Assembly (NCBI RefSeq): GCF_017115045.1 | Contig: NZ_JABXKK010000016.1 | Coordinates: forward strand, 90,960 to 154,959 | Reading direction: 5' to 3' | DNA from: Nostoc sp. NMS8 | GTDB taxonomy: Bacteria > Cyanobacteriota > Cyanobacteriia > Cyanobacteriales > Nostocaceae | Length of the DNA stretch: 64,000 nt | In this document: in pieces, positions 8,876-17,487 of the stretch | Position numbering within the stretch: position 1 is the first letter of the stretch | Layout of the letters: each line of letters begins with the position of its first letter | Notes under the pieces: generated by a model | Told to the model about the DNA's origin: nothing | The model's input: only the letters and a program-made list of their open reading frames with translations | The model's database searches: none | Program-made: the position numbers and the translations under genes

Positions 8876-9022
8876 ATATTTTGGAGAGTGGAAAATAGGC
8901 CTTACACAAAATACCTCTAAAACTCTGATTTCTCCGTGCCCTCTGCGCCTCTGCGGTAGCCTGCGGCAAGCCGAAGCGTCTACGTTATTCCATAATAATT
9001 GCTAATTACAAATTATTTCAAA

Positions 9023-10276
9023 CTACTCACTAGTTGCTGCTTCTAGCCAAACTTCCACATCATCTGCTAGCAACTTCTGTGCTGCATCCATCATTGATGC
9101 TGCGATGTCTTTGAGGTCTTCGCGATTATTCAAGTAAGTTTTCAATGCTTCCATTGGGTCGATGCTACTACTCGCACTCAATTCAGGAATGCGGGGCCTG
9201 GCTAATTGACTGACTAATTCTGCTTGAATGGTGTAGGTATGAGCGGCACTTAAAGCAGTATGTAGAGAGGAACTGTCAATTAAATCCATCTGTTCAGAGC
9301 GGAGTTTGTAAATTAGCCGCACTACAGCATCTTGAATATCATACTTGGCGATCGCTTTCATTAACACCGCCTGCGGATCGTCTGCTTTTGAGATATCCAC
9401 CTCAATGGTTTGGAAAGTCCGAACTGTTAAGGGGCAAAATTCCCACTCAGCGCTTCCCCGCTCCAGTTCCAGCATTACATAGCCTTTGTCTTCTTTTTCT
9501 TCGCTAAAATCTACCCGCTCAATACTCCCTGGATAAATCACCGGCGGGTTGTTGGATTTATTTAGATTTTGATGGCGGTGGACGTGTCCTAACGCTACAT
9601 AGTCAAAACAAGGTCGCGTCAGCAAAGATAGGGGTAGAGTAAAGCCTTTACCAACTGCCAAAAAGCGTTCTGCGCCCAAGGTTGCATTATCAGCCATCAA
9701 GTGAGCTAAAAGGATAGTAGGTACATCGGGGTCAAGACGGCGGACTTCCCCTTCTAAAACAACTCGCAGACGTTCTGTTAATAGTTGGTTGACTTCCGCC
9801 AAAGATAAACCTTCAGTCTCTTGGCGAGTCATTAAGGTAGAACGAGTCAGCCAAGGCAGAGTAATTACTTGCACTTTGCCATTACGGGTTCCGATGCAGT
9901 GAGTAGTTAATGTATCACCAACAACAAACCCTGGCACTCCCAACGTGCGATAAATATTTAAACTCGCCCCTCCCTGTCCTTGGGAATGTTGGTCGTGGTT
10001 GCCTACCAACAGCACTGTCGGAATATTGGCATCCATGAGACGGCGAAACTGGCTGGCAAAAGCTTGTTGTACATAAGGCGGTGGTGTTGCATCCGGGAAA
10101 GCATCGCCACCAAATATCACCATATCAACGGTATCTGTCAGCGCTCGGTCAATACATATAGACAATGTATTGACAAAATCCTCCAATCGTGTGTTTAATC
10201 CAGTCGAAGGATTAATTCGTCCGTGGGAGAAGCCGCTTCCCATGTGGATGTCGGAGAGATGGAGGATTTTAATCAT
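9023..10276 (-). CDS. sbcD: DNA repair exonuclease SbcCD subunit D (metallophosphoesterase)
   Basis: A 417-residue calcineurin-like phosphoesterase. Metal-binding motifs are in order: LSDIHMGSG (residues 7-15), FGGDAFPD, LVGNHDQHSQ, LAHLMADN and ALGHVHRHQ. These match SbcD/Mre11 nucleases, which with the ATPase SbcC open hairpin and protein-capped DNA ends. The C-terminal third (about 290-417) is a less conserved capping and partner-binding region. No sbcC lies next to it in the window. The length is normal for cyanobacterial homologues. A 43-base scrap of the gene is duplicated at 8168-8210. Confidence 0.9.
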   Translation of the reverse strand: MIKILHLSDIHMGSGFSHGRINPSTGLNTRLEDFVNTLSICIDRALTDTVDMVIFGGDAFPDATPPPYVQQAFASQFRRLMDANIPTVLLVGNHDQHSQGQGGASLNIYRTLGVPGFVVGDTLTTHCIGTRNGKVQVITLPWLTRSTLMTRQETEGLSLAEVNQLLTERLRVVLEGEVRRLDPDVPTILLAHLMADNATLGAERFLAVGKGFTLPLSLLTRPCFDYVALGHVHRHQNLNKSNNPPVIYPGSIERVDFSEEKEDKGYVMLELERGSAEWEFCPLTVRTFQTIEVDISKADDPQAVLMKAIAKYDIQDAVVRLIYKLRSEQMDLIDSSSLHTALSAAHTYTIQAELVSQLARPRIPELSASSSIDPMEALKTYLNNREDLKDIAASMMDAAQKLLADDVEVWLEAATSE

Positions 10277-10576
10277 ATTTGTCTTTTGTTCTTTGTCTAC
10301 ATATTAATGACAAATAGCTATTGAGAACTGTTTAAATGTCTCAAACTTACCAATGACTCGTCAATATTCTACGTTTTTCCCTTGGGCTTATTGTATTTTT
10401 TACCACTTCAGTCTTAGAAAATTGTACAAAAAGATGTACTCTCCCCAAAAAATTACTTAGAATCCCCATTCTGCACCCCCAACTGTCAAAATCAGTTTTT
10501 TCAGATTTTTAACCTAGTGAAATGTTGTATTTAATACGAAAAACCTCAAATCAGGATTGCGATCGCACATTGTCAG
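10277..10576. other. Intergenic stretch without a recognised feature
   Basis: Three hundred AT-rich bases between sbcD and the PepSY gene. I see no open frame with a ribosome-binding site, no hairpin with a T-tract and no repeat beyond a HIP1-like GCGATCGCA at the left edge of the next gene. Confidence 0.5.
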
Positions 10577-11731
10577 TTAATTGCGGTGTAAATGTGACAG
10601 TTCTATTGAGCGATCGCTTATCCTAGTTTTTGGTTGATAGCGATACCGCCACATGACAAAGCCAGTGATGAACAAAACCAACGGTGCAAGTCCGACAAAG
10701 ACGTAGAAAATTCGGGATGGCAGTCCCCAGAAAGTACCGTAGTGCAAAGGGACGAAGGAATTGATAATGCGATCGCCTAACGATACCTTCAAAGAAGTAT
10801 CTACTCGCAAAACTTTACCACTATACTGGTCAAGATAAGCAGTGCTTTCACCAGAGTCTACATCTTCTTGGGTCAGCTTAAAGCTAACTGTTAAGGCTTC
10901 TTCTGGTTTACTTGGAAAGTAAATTCTCCTAAGCGTTGCATCCGGTAAGGCAGCAATAGCCGTTTTTAATTGTTCTTTTAGTCCTAACGCAGACTTACCA
11001 GCAATGGGAACAGATACCGGAGTCGGTTGCTGTTTGGAGAAGGTGACAGCATAGATCATCGGGTTGATGAACTCACCAAAGCTCCAGCAAAATCCTGTAA
11101 AGAATGCAAATATCAGAAATACTGCTGTGATCAAGCCAGCAACTTTATGAACATCAAAGTTAACCCGTTTGGGATGAGCATTCCACTTGATTTTGAAGCC
11201 AGAAATCAACCTGCGCCAACCCGGCCAAAGGATAATACCTGTAATGCTCATGAAGGACATCAGTAAACCAATAATGCCCACAAACTTATAGCCAATGTCA
11301 CCGCCTAAAAGGGCATAATGAAGTGGATAGACGATTTCAAAAAACTTATTCACAAAACTTGACTTGAAATTATTGCCGAGAATTGCTCCTGTGTAAGGGT
11401 TCACGTAGTTTTCATTCCAGTCCTTTTCCTTGGTTTTCAAGACAACATTCATCGGCTCATTTGGCTTGGAGGGCAGGTAAATCGCCTGGAGAGTTGCATC
11501 TGATTGATTGCTATATGTCTTTTTTACAGTGTTTATTACAACTTCAATTGGCAGTGGTTCACCTTGAGGAGTAATTGTCCCAATTCGGCGCTGCTGATCG
11601 AGGTTGCTAATTTCTGTGTGGAAGACCAATAGGCTACCTGTCAAACCGACAAGAATTGCAATCAGTCCCACTACTAAACCAATGTAGCGGTGTAGGGTGA
11701 AAACTAGATGACGAAAGGATTTTTCTTGCAT
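10577..11731 (-). CDS. PepSY-associated membrane protein (siderophore/iron utilisation type)
   Basis: A 384-residue protein. The N-terminus has the family signature FTLHRYIGLVVGLIAILVGLTG as the first membrane helix, followed by a PepSY domain (about 55-115), two or three helices (about 135-235), a second PepSY segment (about 255-320) and a last helix (GLAPLVLFITGFVMWRY, about 345-365). Proteins of this family next to TonB receptors are thought to reduce iron(III) siderophores or help release iron at the inner membrane; that role is inferred. The gene follows the TonB receptor by 78 bases on the same strand, so the two are probably one operon. Confidence 0.88.
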   Translation of the reverse strand: MQEKSFRHLVFTLHRYIGLVVGLIAILVGLTGSLLVFHTEISNLDQQRRIGTITPQGEPLPIEVVINTVKKTYSNQSDATLQAIYLPSKPNEPMNVVLKTKEKDWNENYVNPYTGAILGNNFKSSFVNKFFEIVYPLHYALLGGDIGYKFVGIIGLLMSFMSITGIILWPGWRRLISGFKIKWNAHPKRVNFDVHKVAGLITAVFLIFAFFTGFCWSFGEFINPMIYAVTFSKQQPTPVSVPIAGKSALGLKEQLKTAIAALPDATLRRIYFPSKPEEALTVSFKLTQEDVDSGESTAYLDQYSGKVLRVDTSLKVSLGDRIINSFVPLHYGTFWGLPSRIFYVFVGLAPLVLFITGFVMWRYRYQPKTRISDRSIELSHLHRN

Positions 11732-11809
11732 GGTAGATGCTCTACAACTAGAGAAACAATTTGATTAAGTTCTAGTGTTAATATTGTTGGCTTTTGGCGA
11801 TCAGCTCCC

Positions 11810-14461
11810 TTAAAACTCCCAAGAAATTGTACCCTGTACGGTGAACGGCTCACCAGGGAAAACACGCAGCTGGTTAAGGGCAGTGTCAAAGTAGTCTACA
11901 TCAAACAAATTTTTGAAATTGAGCTGTGTGCGTAAATGTCCTCGTTTGTAGAAGATGGCAGCATCGGTTGTGAAATAGCTGGGCAATTTAAAGCTATTTT
12001 CTAAATCGGCTTGCCTGTCGCCGACAAAGAAAAAGCCCAGGCCAAACCCCAACCCTTGCAAGGAACCTTTTTGAATTTCATAGGTTGTCCACAGGTTAAA
12101 GGAATTCTCTGGCGTATTGCTCAATTTCTTACCAAGAATACTAGAATCGGTATCATCTGTAATCTGAGCATCAGTGTAGGCATAGCCACCATAGAATTTC
12201 CATCCCGGCAAGATTTCACCCGATAGGCCCAGTTCAATCCCCCGGCTGCGCTGTTCGCCAATTTGGATCTGAAAGTTAACATGAGCTGGATCTGGATCGG
12301 CCGTGAGAATATTGGACTTGGTGAGGTCGTAAAAGGCAAGGGTTGCCGATAGTTTGCTGCTAATATCTGCCTTGATGCCCACTTCATACTGAGTACCGCG
12401 TTCAGGTTCAAACAGATTGCCATAAAAATCTTGTCCAGTGTTTGGGGTAAAGGAGCGGCTGTAGGTGGCATACAGTGAAATCGGCTCTATGGGCTGATAG
12501 ACGATGCCAAAACGAGGAGTGAAGGCATCACTCGAGTTGCTGCTTTCTGTATTGACTAAGTCATCTCTACCTGTGGATCTGGAGGTGTCAAACCGCCCAC
12601 CTAGCAGCAACTTCAGATTATTAGTCAAATTGACCTGATCCTGAACATAAACACCCAGTGCATCACTCGAACCAGAACTCTTATATTGAGAACTGACAGC
12701 AGTACCTAACGGCTGACCATACACAGGATTGAACAGGTCAATGGATGGCGCAGTGGTATACTTACCGCTTGATTCAATGGTGTCGGTTCGACTGAGATCG
12801 ACTCCAAATAGTAATTGATGGCGAACCGAGCCAGTGGAGAATTTACCAATCACATCTGTTGTCAAGTTATAGGCATTGTAATACTCTTTATAGTCGGTAA
12901 TACCAATACGATCCAGGGTTCGCTTGTCGTCCTGAAGATTGACAGGAAAGGCAAGTTTGTCCTGATTGTATCGAAAGAACGTTGCATTGAAAGCGTTTCG
13001 GAATGACCAATTGTCGCTCAACTGATGTTCCAGTTTGTATCCTACTCTACCCGTCTTCGTTTCTTGATTACTGTCAGGTTCACCAATGTAGCGATTAAGC
13101 GGTATTTTACCATTGGGGTTGGCAAGGACAGTGCCTTCGGCAGGTAAACCCCGCACGGGATTTTCAGTTTTTTGGTCAGTGTAATCTGCCTCTAGAGTCA
13201 AGTTGGTTTTCTCACTAATGTCCCAACGCAGGACAGGCGCAATGAAAAACACTCTGTTGTTGAAAAAATCAGTGGTTGCGTCTCTATCCAGGTAAGACGT
13301 ATTCAGTCGATATAATACTGTCTTTGAGTTATTCAGTGGTCCAGACAGATCCAAAGCAGCCCGATAAAGATCATCACTGCCAACGGTTGCTTCAATGGCA
13401 TAAAAAGGGTCGCGCAGAGGTTGTTTGGTAATCACATTCAGCGTCCCACCTGGGCTGCCCTGACCAAACAGAACTGAAGCTGGACCTTTGAGCAATTCAA
13501 TTCGCTCAATATTCGATACTTCAATCGAATTAGCTGCAAATCCAGTTGGCAACCCATTCCTGATCGCATTGCCATCAAACCCTCGAGTCTTAAATTGGAC
13601 ATCTGAAGTACCAGTATTGGCACCACCGGCACCGCTTATCGTCAAACCAGTGATGTTTTTGAGCGCCTCAGCAGTACTGGTAACTTGTTGATCCTGCAGA
13701 ACCTCTTGAGGAATTACTTGAATCGATTGGGGAATGTCACGCAGGGGCGTATCGGTTCTGGTGGCGGCGGAAGCATTGGGTACGCGATACCCATCTTGCT
13801 CCCCTGTTACCACCAACTCAATTGGTTCATCACCCTCAGCCGATGGTTGCTGTGGTTGTGTCTGGTTTAGTGGCTGTTGAGGTTCCGACTGTTGTGAAAG
13901 TGGTTGTTGCCCAAGTAGCCCAGAAGCCGCCGCACTCGCAACAGCAAAAACCAAACCCTCCCTCGGACTATCATACAACTCCACAACTGGTAAACCCGCT
14001 TCACCCGTTACTGTTAGCCGGATAGTATTGGCATCAAAGTTAGTAGCAGTTACGGCAGTGATTCCCTGCGCTGGTCGCTGTTGGCTAAATTTGTTACCTG
14101 ATGGCAGAAACAATTGAGCATTTTTAATATCTGCAATAAAGTTATTACCTTGACTCTTGACAGCTATTTGCAATTTTTCCGATGCAGTTGTTTCTAAAAT
14201 TAGGTCAATTCCTTTATTTGTGGTGTTCACTCTAACTTGAGTGATTTTAACCACTAAATCATTCTCTATATTTTGAGATAACAAGTTTTTGGCATCGGTT
14301 GAGAGCGCTTGGAAATCAACGACTGTAGGTATTTTAGTGATGACTTGACTCTGTTTTGACTCAGCCAAAGCTGCTTGAGTCAGTAATAGGTGGACGAAAA
14401 TCCCCATCCCTAGATTAAAAATAAAATATCGCCAAGGTTGTTGCAAGATATTGCTCCTCAC
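11810..14461 (-). CDS. TonB-dependent siderophore receptor with N-terminal AMIN domain
   Basis: An 883-residue outer-membrane receptor. The order is signal peptide (about 1-33), AMIN domain (about 50-185, with VVDFQALS and the LTVTGEAGLPVVELYDSP end), a Gln/Pro-rich linker, a TonB box (IELVVTG), the plug (about 235-380, TDTPLRDIPQSIQVIP and ERIELLKGPASVLFGQGSPGG) and a 22-strand-type barrel ending in the aromatic Phe (SWEF). It imports ferric siderophores using TonB energy. The AMIN domain is a cyanobacterial addition thought to hold the protein at the cell wall. The ligand cannot be read from the sequence; hydroxamate or citrate-type siderophores are most usual in this branch. It is transcribed away from a direct-repeat operator and the AraC regulator gene. 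Confidence 0.95.
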   Translation of the reverse strand: MRSNILQQPWRYFIFNLGMGIFVHLLLTQAALAESKQSQVITKIPTVVDFQALSTDAKNLLSQNIENDLVVKITQVRVNTTNKGIDLILETTASEKLQIAVKSQGNNFIADIKNAQLFLPSGNKFSQQRPAQGITAVTATNFDANTIRLTVTGEAGLPVVELYDSPREGLVFAVASAAASGLLGQQPLSQQSEPQQPLNQTQPQQPSAEGDEPIELVVTGEQDGYRVPNASAATRTDTPLRDIPQSIQVIPQEVLQDQQVTSTAEALKNITGLTISGAGGANTGTSDVQFKTRGFDGNAIRNGLPTGFAANSIEVSNIERIELLKGPASVLFGQGSPGGTLNVITKQPLRDPFYAIEATVGSDDLYRAALDLSGPLNNSKTVLYRLNTSYLDRDATTDFFNNRVFFIAPVLRWDISEKTNLTLEADYTDQKTENPVRGLPAEGTVLANPNGKIPLNRYIGEPDSNQETKTGRVGYKLEHQLSDNWSFRNAFNATFFRYNQDKLAFPVNLQDDKRTLDRIGITDYKEYYNAYNLTTDVIGKFSTGSVRHQLLFGVDLSRTDTIESSGKYTTAPSIDLFNPVYGQPLGTAVSSQYKSSGSSDALGVYVQDQVNLTNNLKLLLGGRFDTSRSTGRDDLVNTESSNSSDAFTPRFGIVYQPIEPISLYATYSRSFTPNTGQDFYGNLFEPERGTQYEVGIKADISSKLSATLAFYDLTKSNILTADPDPAHVNFQIQIGEQRSRGIELGLSGEILPGWKFYGGYAYTDAQITDDTDSSILGKKLSNTPENSFNLWTTYEIQKGSLQGLGFGLGFFFVGDRQADLENSFKLPSYFTTDAAIFYKRGHLRTQLNFKNLFDVDYFDTALNQLRVFPGEPFTVQGTISWEF

Positions 14462-14539
14462 ACAAATTTAGTCCAAATTTTTATTAAAAAAGATTTGCAA
14501 CTATTTTAAGGAGCTTACGTATTTACACGACAACAAATC

Positions 14540-14577
14540 TAGGCCATGGAGGACAAAAATTAGGCCATAAAGGACAA
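14540..14577. promoter_or_regulatory. Direct-repeat operator candidate for the AraC/PchR regulator
   Basis: Two copies of TAGGCCATNRAGGACAA (14540-14556 and 14561-14577) are spaced 21 bases start to start, two helical turns, the geometry AraC-family dimers use. They lie about 80-115 bases upstream of the TonB receptor start and downstream of the AraC gene on the same strand. Fifteen of 17 positions are identical. Confidence 0.7.
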
Positions 14578-14728
14578 GTTTGAACTGGTCACGGTGATAG
14601 TGTAGTATTAACTTTTACTCTCTTATTTCCATATCTAATCTGGTAGGGTGCGTAAGAGAGCGGCGTAACACACACTACAAAACTTATTCCCAATCCCAAT
14701 GCTTATTATTCCATAGAATAAAAAATCA

Positions 14729-15775
14729 TCATTCCATAACAATCTTTTTCCCGGCTCGACAAGCACCAGGGGTAATACCAAACTTGCGCTTAAAAGCGTT
14801 TCTAAAATGACCTAGATGTGAGTAACCAACCACATTTACCACTTCTTCCACAGTCATTTTGCCCTCTTGTAAAAACTGCTTTGCTTGTTCCAAACGATAA
14901 TCCCGCAAACAACCAAATGCAGTTGTGCTAAAAATCTCACGAAAGCCAAGTTTTAGCTTCATATGATGCAGCCCGACTTGCTGTGCTAAATCAATCAGTG
15001 AAGGTGGCTGGATGTGATTTTGAATTAAAATTTCTTTAGCTTGGTAAATTTTTTCCACATCAACAGGCTTGAGATTAGTAAATAGATACTGTTCCTGTTG
15101 AGTTTCGACAAACTGAGTCAATTGCCACGATAGAAGTTCGATGATTTTGCTTTCTAAATACATCCGCTTCATCATCCCCTGATGGGGAGAATGCAAGATT
15201 TGCTCTAAGGCTAAATGCATTTGGTGGGTGATTTGACCAACTTGACGATGGAATAGAGGTAGAGTATCAGACTCTAGCAGTGCTTGTAATGGTTTGGGTA
15301 GAACTTCTGAACCTGTAGCAAATGATCTGAAGAAATCAAAGTTGAAGAGAATTAAAATTGTTAGTTCTGTACCTACTGCCACTTCATCAATTTGTTTAAT
15401 ATCTGACAAATAAAATAAATAGTTTTTACCCGCTTCGTGTAAGTAATCAGCTTTGAAAGATTTATCTTGATTTCCAGAAATCACTATCCTACCACTTCCT
15501 GCCAGGGAAAACCTGGCTACAATCCATTGATGAGTATCAACCGGACTTTCTAGCTTTAAGTCTCTGAGCCATTTGCCATCATACAGCAGCAGATGGACTC
15601 CGTGTCGCAGTTCAACTTCTCGATAACTACCTGTAATATAAAGGTCGCTATATTTGACAATGCGATCATAACCTTCAGTATTATAGGCAACTTCATAACC
15701 CTTGCGGCTTTCTAGATGCTGTTGATGGTATTGTGCTGATGTAATTATCTCCATAGCCTTTGACTGCTCAACCAC
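14729..15775 (-). CDS. AraC-family transcriptional regulator, PchR-like
   Basis: A 348-residue protein. The C-terminal 100 residues (about 245-345) hold two helix-turn-helix motifs: PPSLIDLAQQVGLHHMKLKLGFREIF, followed by MTVEEVVNVVGYSHLGHFRNAFKRKFGITPG, the standard AraC signature. The N-terminal two thirds are a ligand-binding domain like that of PchR-type activators, which sense ferric siderophores and switch on receptor and transport genes. It is immediately upstream of the TonB receptor, with the direct-repeat operator between, so it most likely activates the receptor-PepSY unit. Iron or Fur control is likely but no Fur box was identified. Confidence 0.9.
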   Translation of the reverse strand: MVEQSKAMEIITSAQYHQQHLESRKGYEVAYNTEGYDRIVKYSDLYITGSYREVELRHGVHLLLYDGKWLRDLKLESPVDTHQWIVARFSLAGSGRIVISGNQDKSFKADYLHEAGKNYLFYLSDIKQIDEVAVGTELTILILFNFDFFRSFATGSEVLPKPLQALLESDTLPLFHRQVGQITHQMHLALEQILHSPHQGMMKRMYLESKIIELLSWQLTQFVETQQEQYLFTNLKPVDVEKIYQAKEILIQNHIQPPSLIDLAQQVGLHHMKLKLGFREIFSTTAFGCLRDYRLEQAKQFLQEGKMTVEEVVNVVGYSHLGHFRNAFKRKFGITPGACRAGKKIVME

Positions 15776-16157
15776 AAGTATCTTTAGTATCTTGCAGAAT
15801 GGCGACTTTGTTTTTAGTTAAAGCAGCGATCGCTTAGTTTTCTTTCATTACGATCTTGGCTGTTGCACTAAGGCCCTGACATGAGTTGCGGAATCTTGTT
15901 GTAATGCTAGATGTTGCGATCGCAACACCCTCTACTACACTTAACTGAGCGATCGCCGCATCTAGGCTATACAGCGTCTTGAAAATGCATACACTAGAGG
16001 GGTTGCTGAAGGTATCGCCAGTTTGTAATTGTTTGCTAAATTTGTTCTGTAATAGTCTTATCTAACCGCAGAGGCGCAGAGTAAGCAGACAAGGGGAGAG
16101 TCAGGGGAAATTTTTCTTTTCTTTTATTCCCCACTCTTACCTACTCCCTACTTCCAT
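15776..16157. other. Intergenic stretch, HIP1-rich, possible decayed coding sequence
   Basis: This holds four GCGATCGC octamers or near-octamers and, on the minus strand, a frame of about 50 codons running to a TAA near 15835 without a start or ribosome-binding site. The frame may be a gene remnant but I cannot assign it. No terminator or RNA structure is evident. Confidence 0.35.
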
Positions 16158-16883
16158 TTAAATATGAATTCCGCATTCTGTTTTATCACTTCCCCGCCAG
16201 CGTCCGGCGCGTTCGTCTTCGCCTTCGCCGACTTTGGTGGTGATGGGTTGGTCGCCGATGCTGGGATAACCTTGGTCGTGGAGGGGGTTGTAGATGACTC
16301 CATGTTCAGCTACATAAACCCAGCTGTCTTGACGTGTCCAAGTAGCTATAGGATTTACTTTCAGCCGACCTTTACCGTCGAATTCAAATATGGGCATATT
16401 TGCACGGGTTACTGCTTGGTCACGGCGGCGTCCGGTAATCCAAGCGACGCTGTTGAGTTCGTCTAGACCTCGTAGCAGTGGTTCAATTTTTGTAATGTGG
16501 TGGAATTTGGCAATATCTTTGTCCCAGAGTTTATCGCCGTACTTGGCTTCAAAGGCTTCGCGGGTATCTACATCTGGAGTTTTGAAAGTTTGCAAATCTA
16601 GGTTATAGATTTGTATGGCTTTAGCAACTAATTCTAGGCTTTCAGGGAAGTGGTGCAAGGTGTCAAGAAAAATTACAGGAACGGGATGCTTCAGTTCACT
16701 GTAAAGAATATGGCTAATTATCATGTCATCCACGTTAAAGGCGCTTGTTTGCACCAGTCCCGTTGGGATATTTTCTATAGACCATGCCAGTATTTCTTTG
16801 GGTGTGGCAGTTTCAAATTGCTCGTTTAATTTGTCTAAGTCAAAAGCGATCGCTTGGTTTCTAGATGCCGTGGAGACTGTCAT
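16158..16883 (-). CDS. cysH: Phosphoadenylyl-sulfate reductase (thioredoxin type)
   Basis: A 241-residue enzyme of the CysH/PAPS reductase family. It reduces activated sulfate to sulfite with electrons from thioredoxin, in assimilatory cysteine synthesis in the cytoplasm. Visible signs are the PP-loop-type start (LVQTSAFNVDD), FLDTLHHFPESL, WITGRRRDQAVTR, PIATWTRQDSWVY and the catalytic C-terminal ECGIHI with its single cysteine. No CC...CxxC iron-sulfur cluster cysteines are seen, so it should be the thioredoxin-dependent PAPS type rather than the APS type. An inverted repeat, GTAATT and AATTAC (16965-16988), lies upstream, but its meaning is unclear. Confidence 0.93.
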   Translation of the reverse strand: MTVSTASRNQAIAFDLDKLNEQFETATPKEILAWSIENIPTGLVQTSAFNVDDMIISHILYSELKHPVPVIFLDTLHHFPESLELVAKAIQIYNLDLQTFKTPDVDTREAFEAKYGDKLWDKDIAKFHHITKIEPLLRGLDELNSVAWITGRRRDQAVTRANMPIFEFDGKGRLKVNPIATWTRQDSWVYVAEHGVIYNPLHDQGYPSIGDQPITTKVGEGEDERAGRWRGSDKTECGIHI

Positions 16884-17138
16884 GATAATCTTCTATTCAA
16901 ATATTTTTACCTTGATTAAGATCGATCTTACCCCATTAAGACGCGTATTCCGCTCGGAGATAAGGTAATTATTTTGTGTGGAAATTACTACATTTTGGGA
17001 ATGGGGATTGGAGATTGGGGACAAAGCAAGGGAGAAGAATTTTCCCCTCCGCCTCTTTATCAATGCTCAACATCAAGTAAAAATTATTACATAAGCACAG
17101 ATGAGGTATTTATTAAGAAAAGCTAAGGTAATTTAAGT

Positions 17139-17167
17139 TTTACAATACTTTTATAGATATTTATACT
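17139..17167 (+). promoter_or_regulatory. Sigma-70-type promoter of the 34-residue peptide gene
   Basis: A -35 hexamer TTTACA (17139-17144) and a -10 hexamer TATACT (17162-17167) are separated by exactly 17 bases. The predicted start of transcription is near 17174, giving a 40-base leader before the ATG at 17215. Confidence 0.65.
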
Positions 17168-17214
17168 GATTTTGATATGGTTAAGGAACTATTAATAAAA
17201 GGGATTTTACTTAA

Positions 17215-17319
17215 ATGAACAACGCAAAATTTAGCAATCCATTAGGCCAGTCTATAATTATGGGTGCTTTAATGATATTAACCAGCGTTGGGGTTATTAC
17301 AATCATGAACTTTTTCTAA
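17215..17319 (+). CDS. Small single-span membrane peptide (34 residues), unannotated type
   Basis: ATG to TAA gives 34 residues. The N-terminus is polar (MNNAKFSNPLGQS), then one hydrophobic span (IIMGALMILTSVGVITIM), ending NFF. An AAGGG sequence about nine bases upstream of the ATG can serve as ribosome-binding site. The frame lies between a near-consensus promoter and an intrinsic terminator, so the transcript (about 220 bases) would carry only this gene. Single-span peptides of this size in cyanobacteria are often subunits of photosynthetic or respiratory complexes, but I cannot match it to any known Psb, Psa, Pet or Ndh peptide. It could also be an sRNA with an accidental frame. Confidence 0.6.
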   Translation: MNNAKFSNPLGQSIIMGALMILTSVGVITIMNFF

Positions 17320-17356
17320 GATTAAGATTTCTCATTTTAGTAATAAGACTTCACAT

Positions 17357-17393
17357 AGTCCCGCTCAAAACTGAGTGGGACTTTTACTTTTTT
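17357..17393 (+). terminator. Rho-independent terminator after the 34-residue peptide gene
   Basis: An 11-bp stem, AGTCCCGCTCA pairing with TGAGTGGGACT (one G-U), closes a four-base AAAC loop and is followed by TTTTACTTTTTT. It is oriented for the + strand; the minus-strand side has no T-tract, so it does not serve the efflux-pump gene. Confidence 0.85.
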
Positions 17394-17487
17394 CATCCAG
17401 ATAAATCATTGTGTATTAACTGGTTGCTGTAATTTTCAGTGTTTTTACGCAGTCTTGCAATCAAAGAATGTCTAATAGGGATGCGGC

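Noticed and set aside
16164..16466. 100-codon + strand frame opposite cysH
   Set aside because: It is antisense to a well-supported gene and follows from codon bias; no independent evidence.
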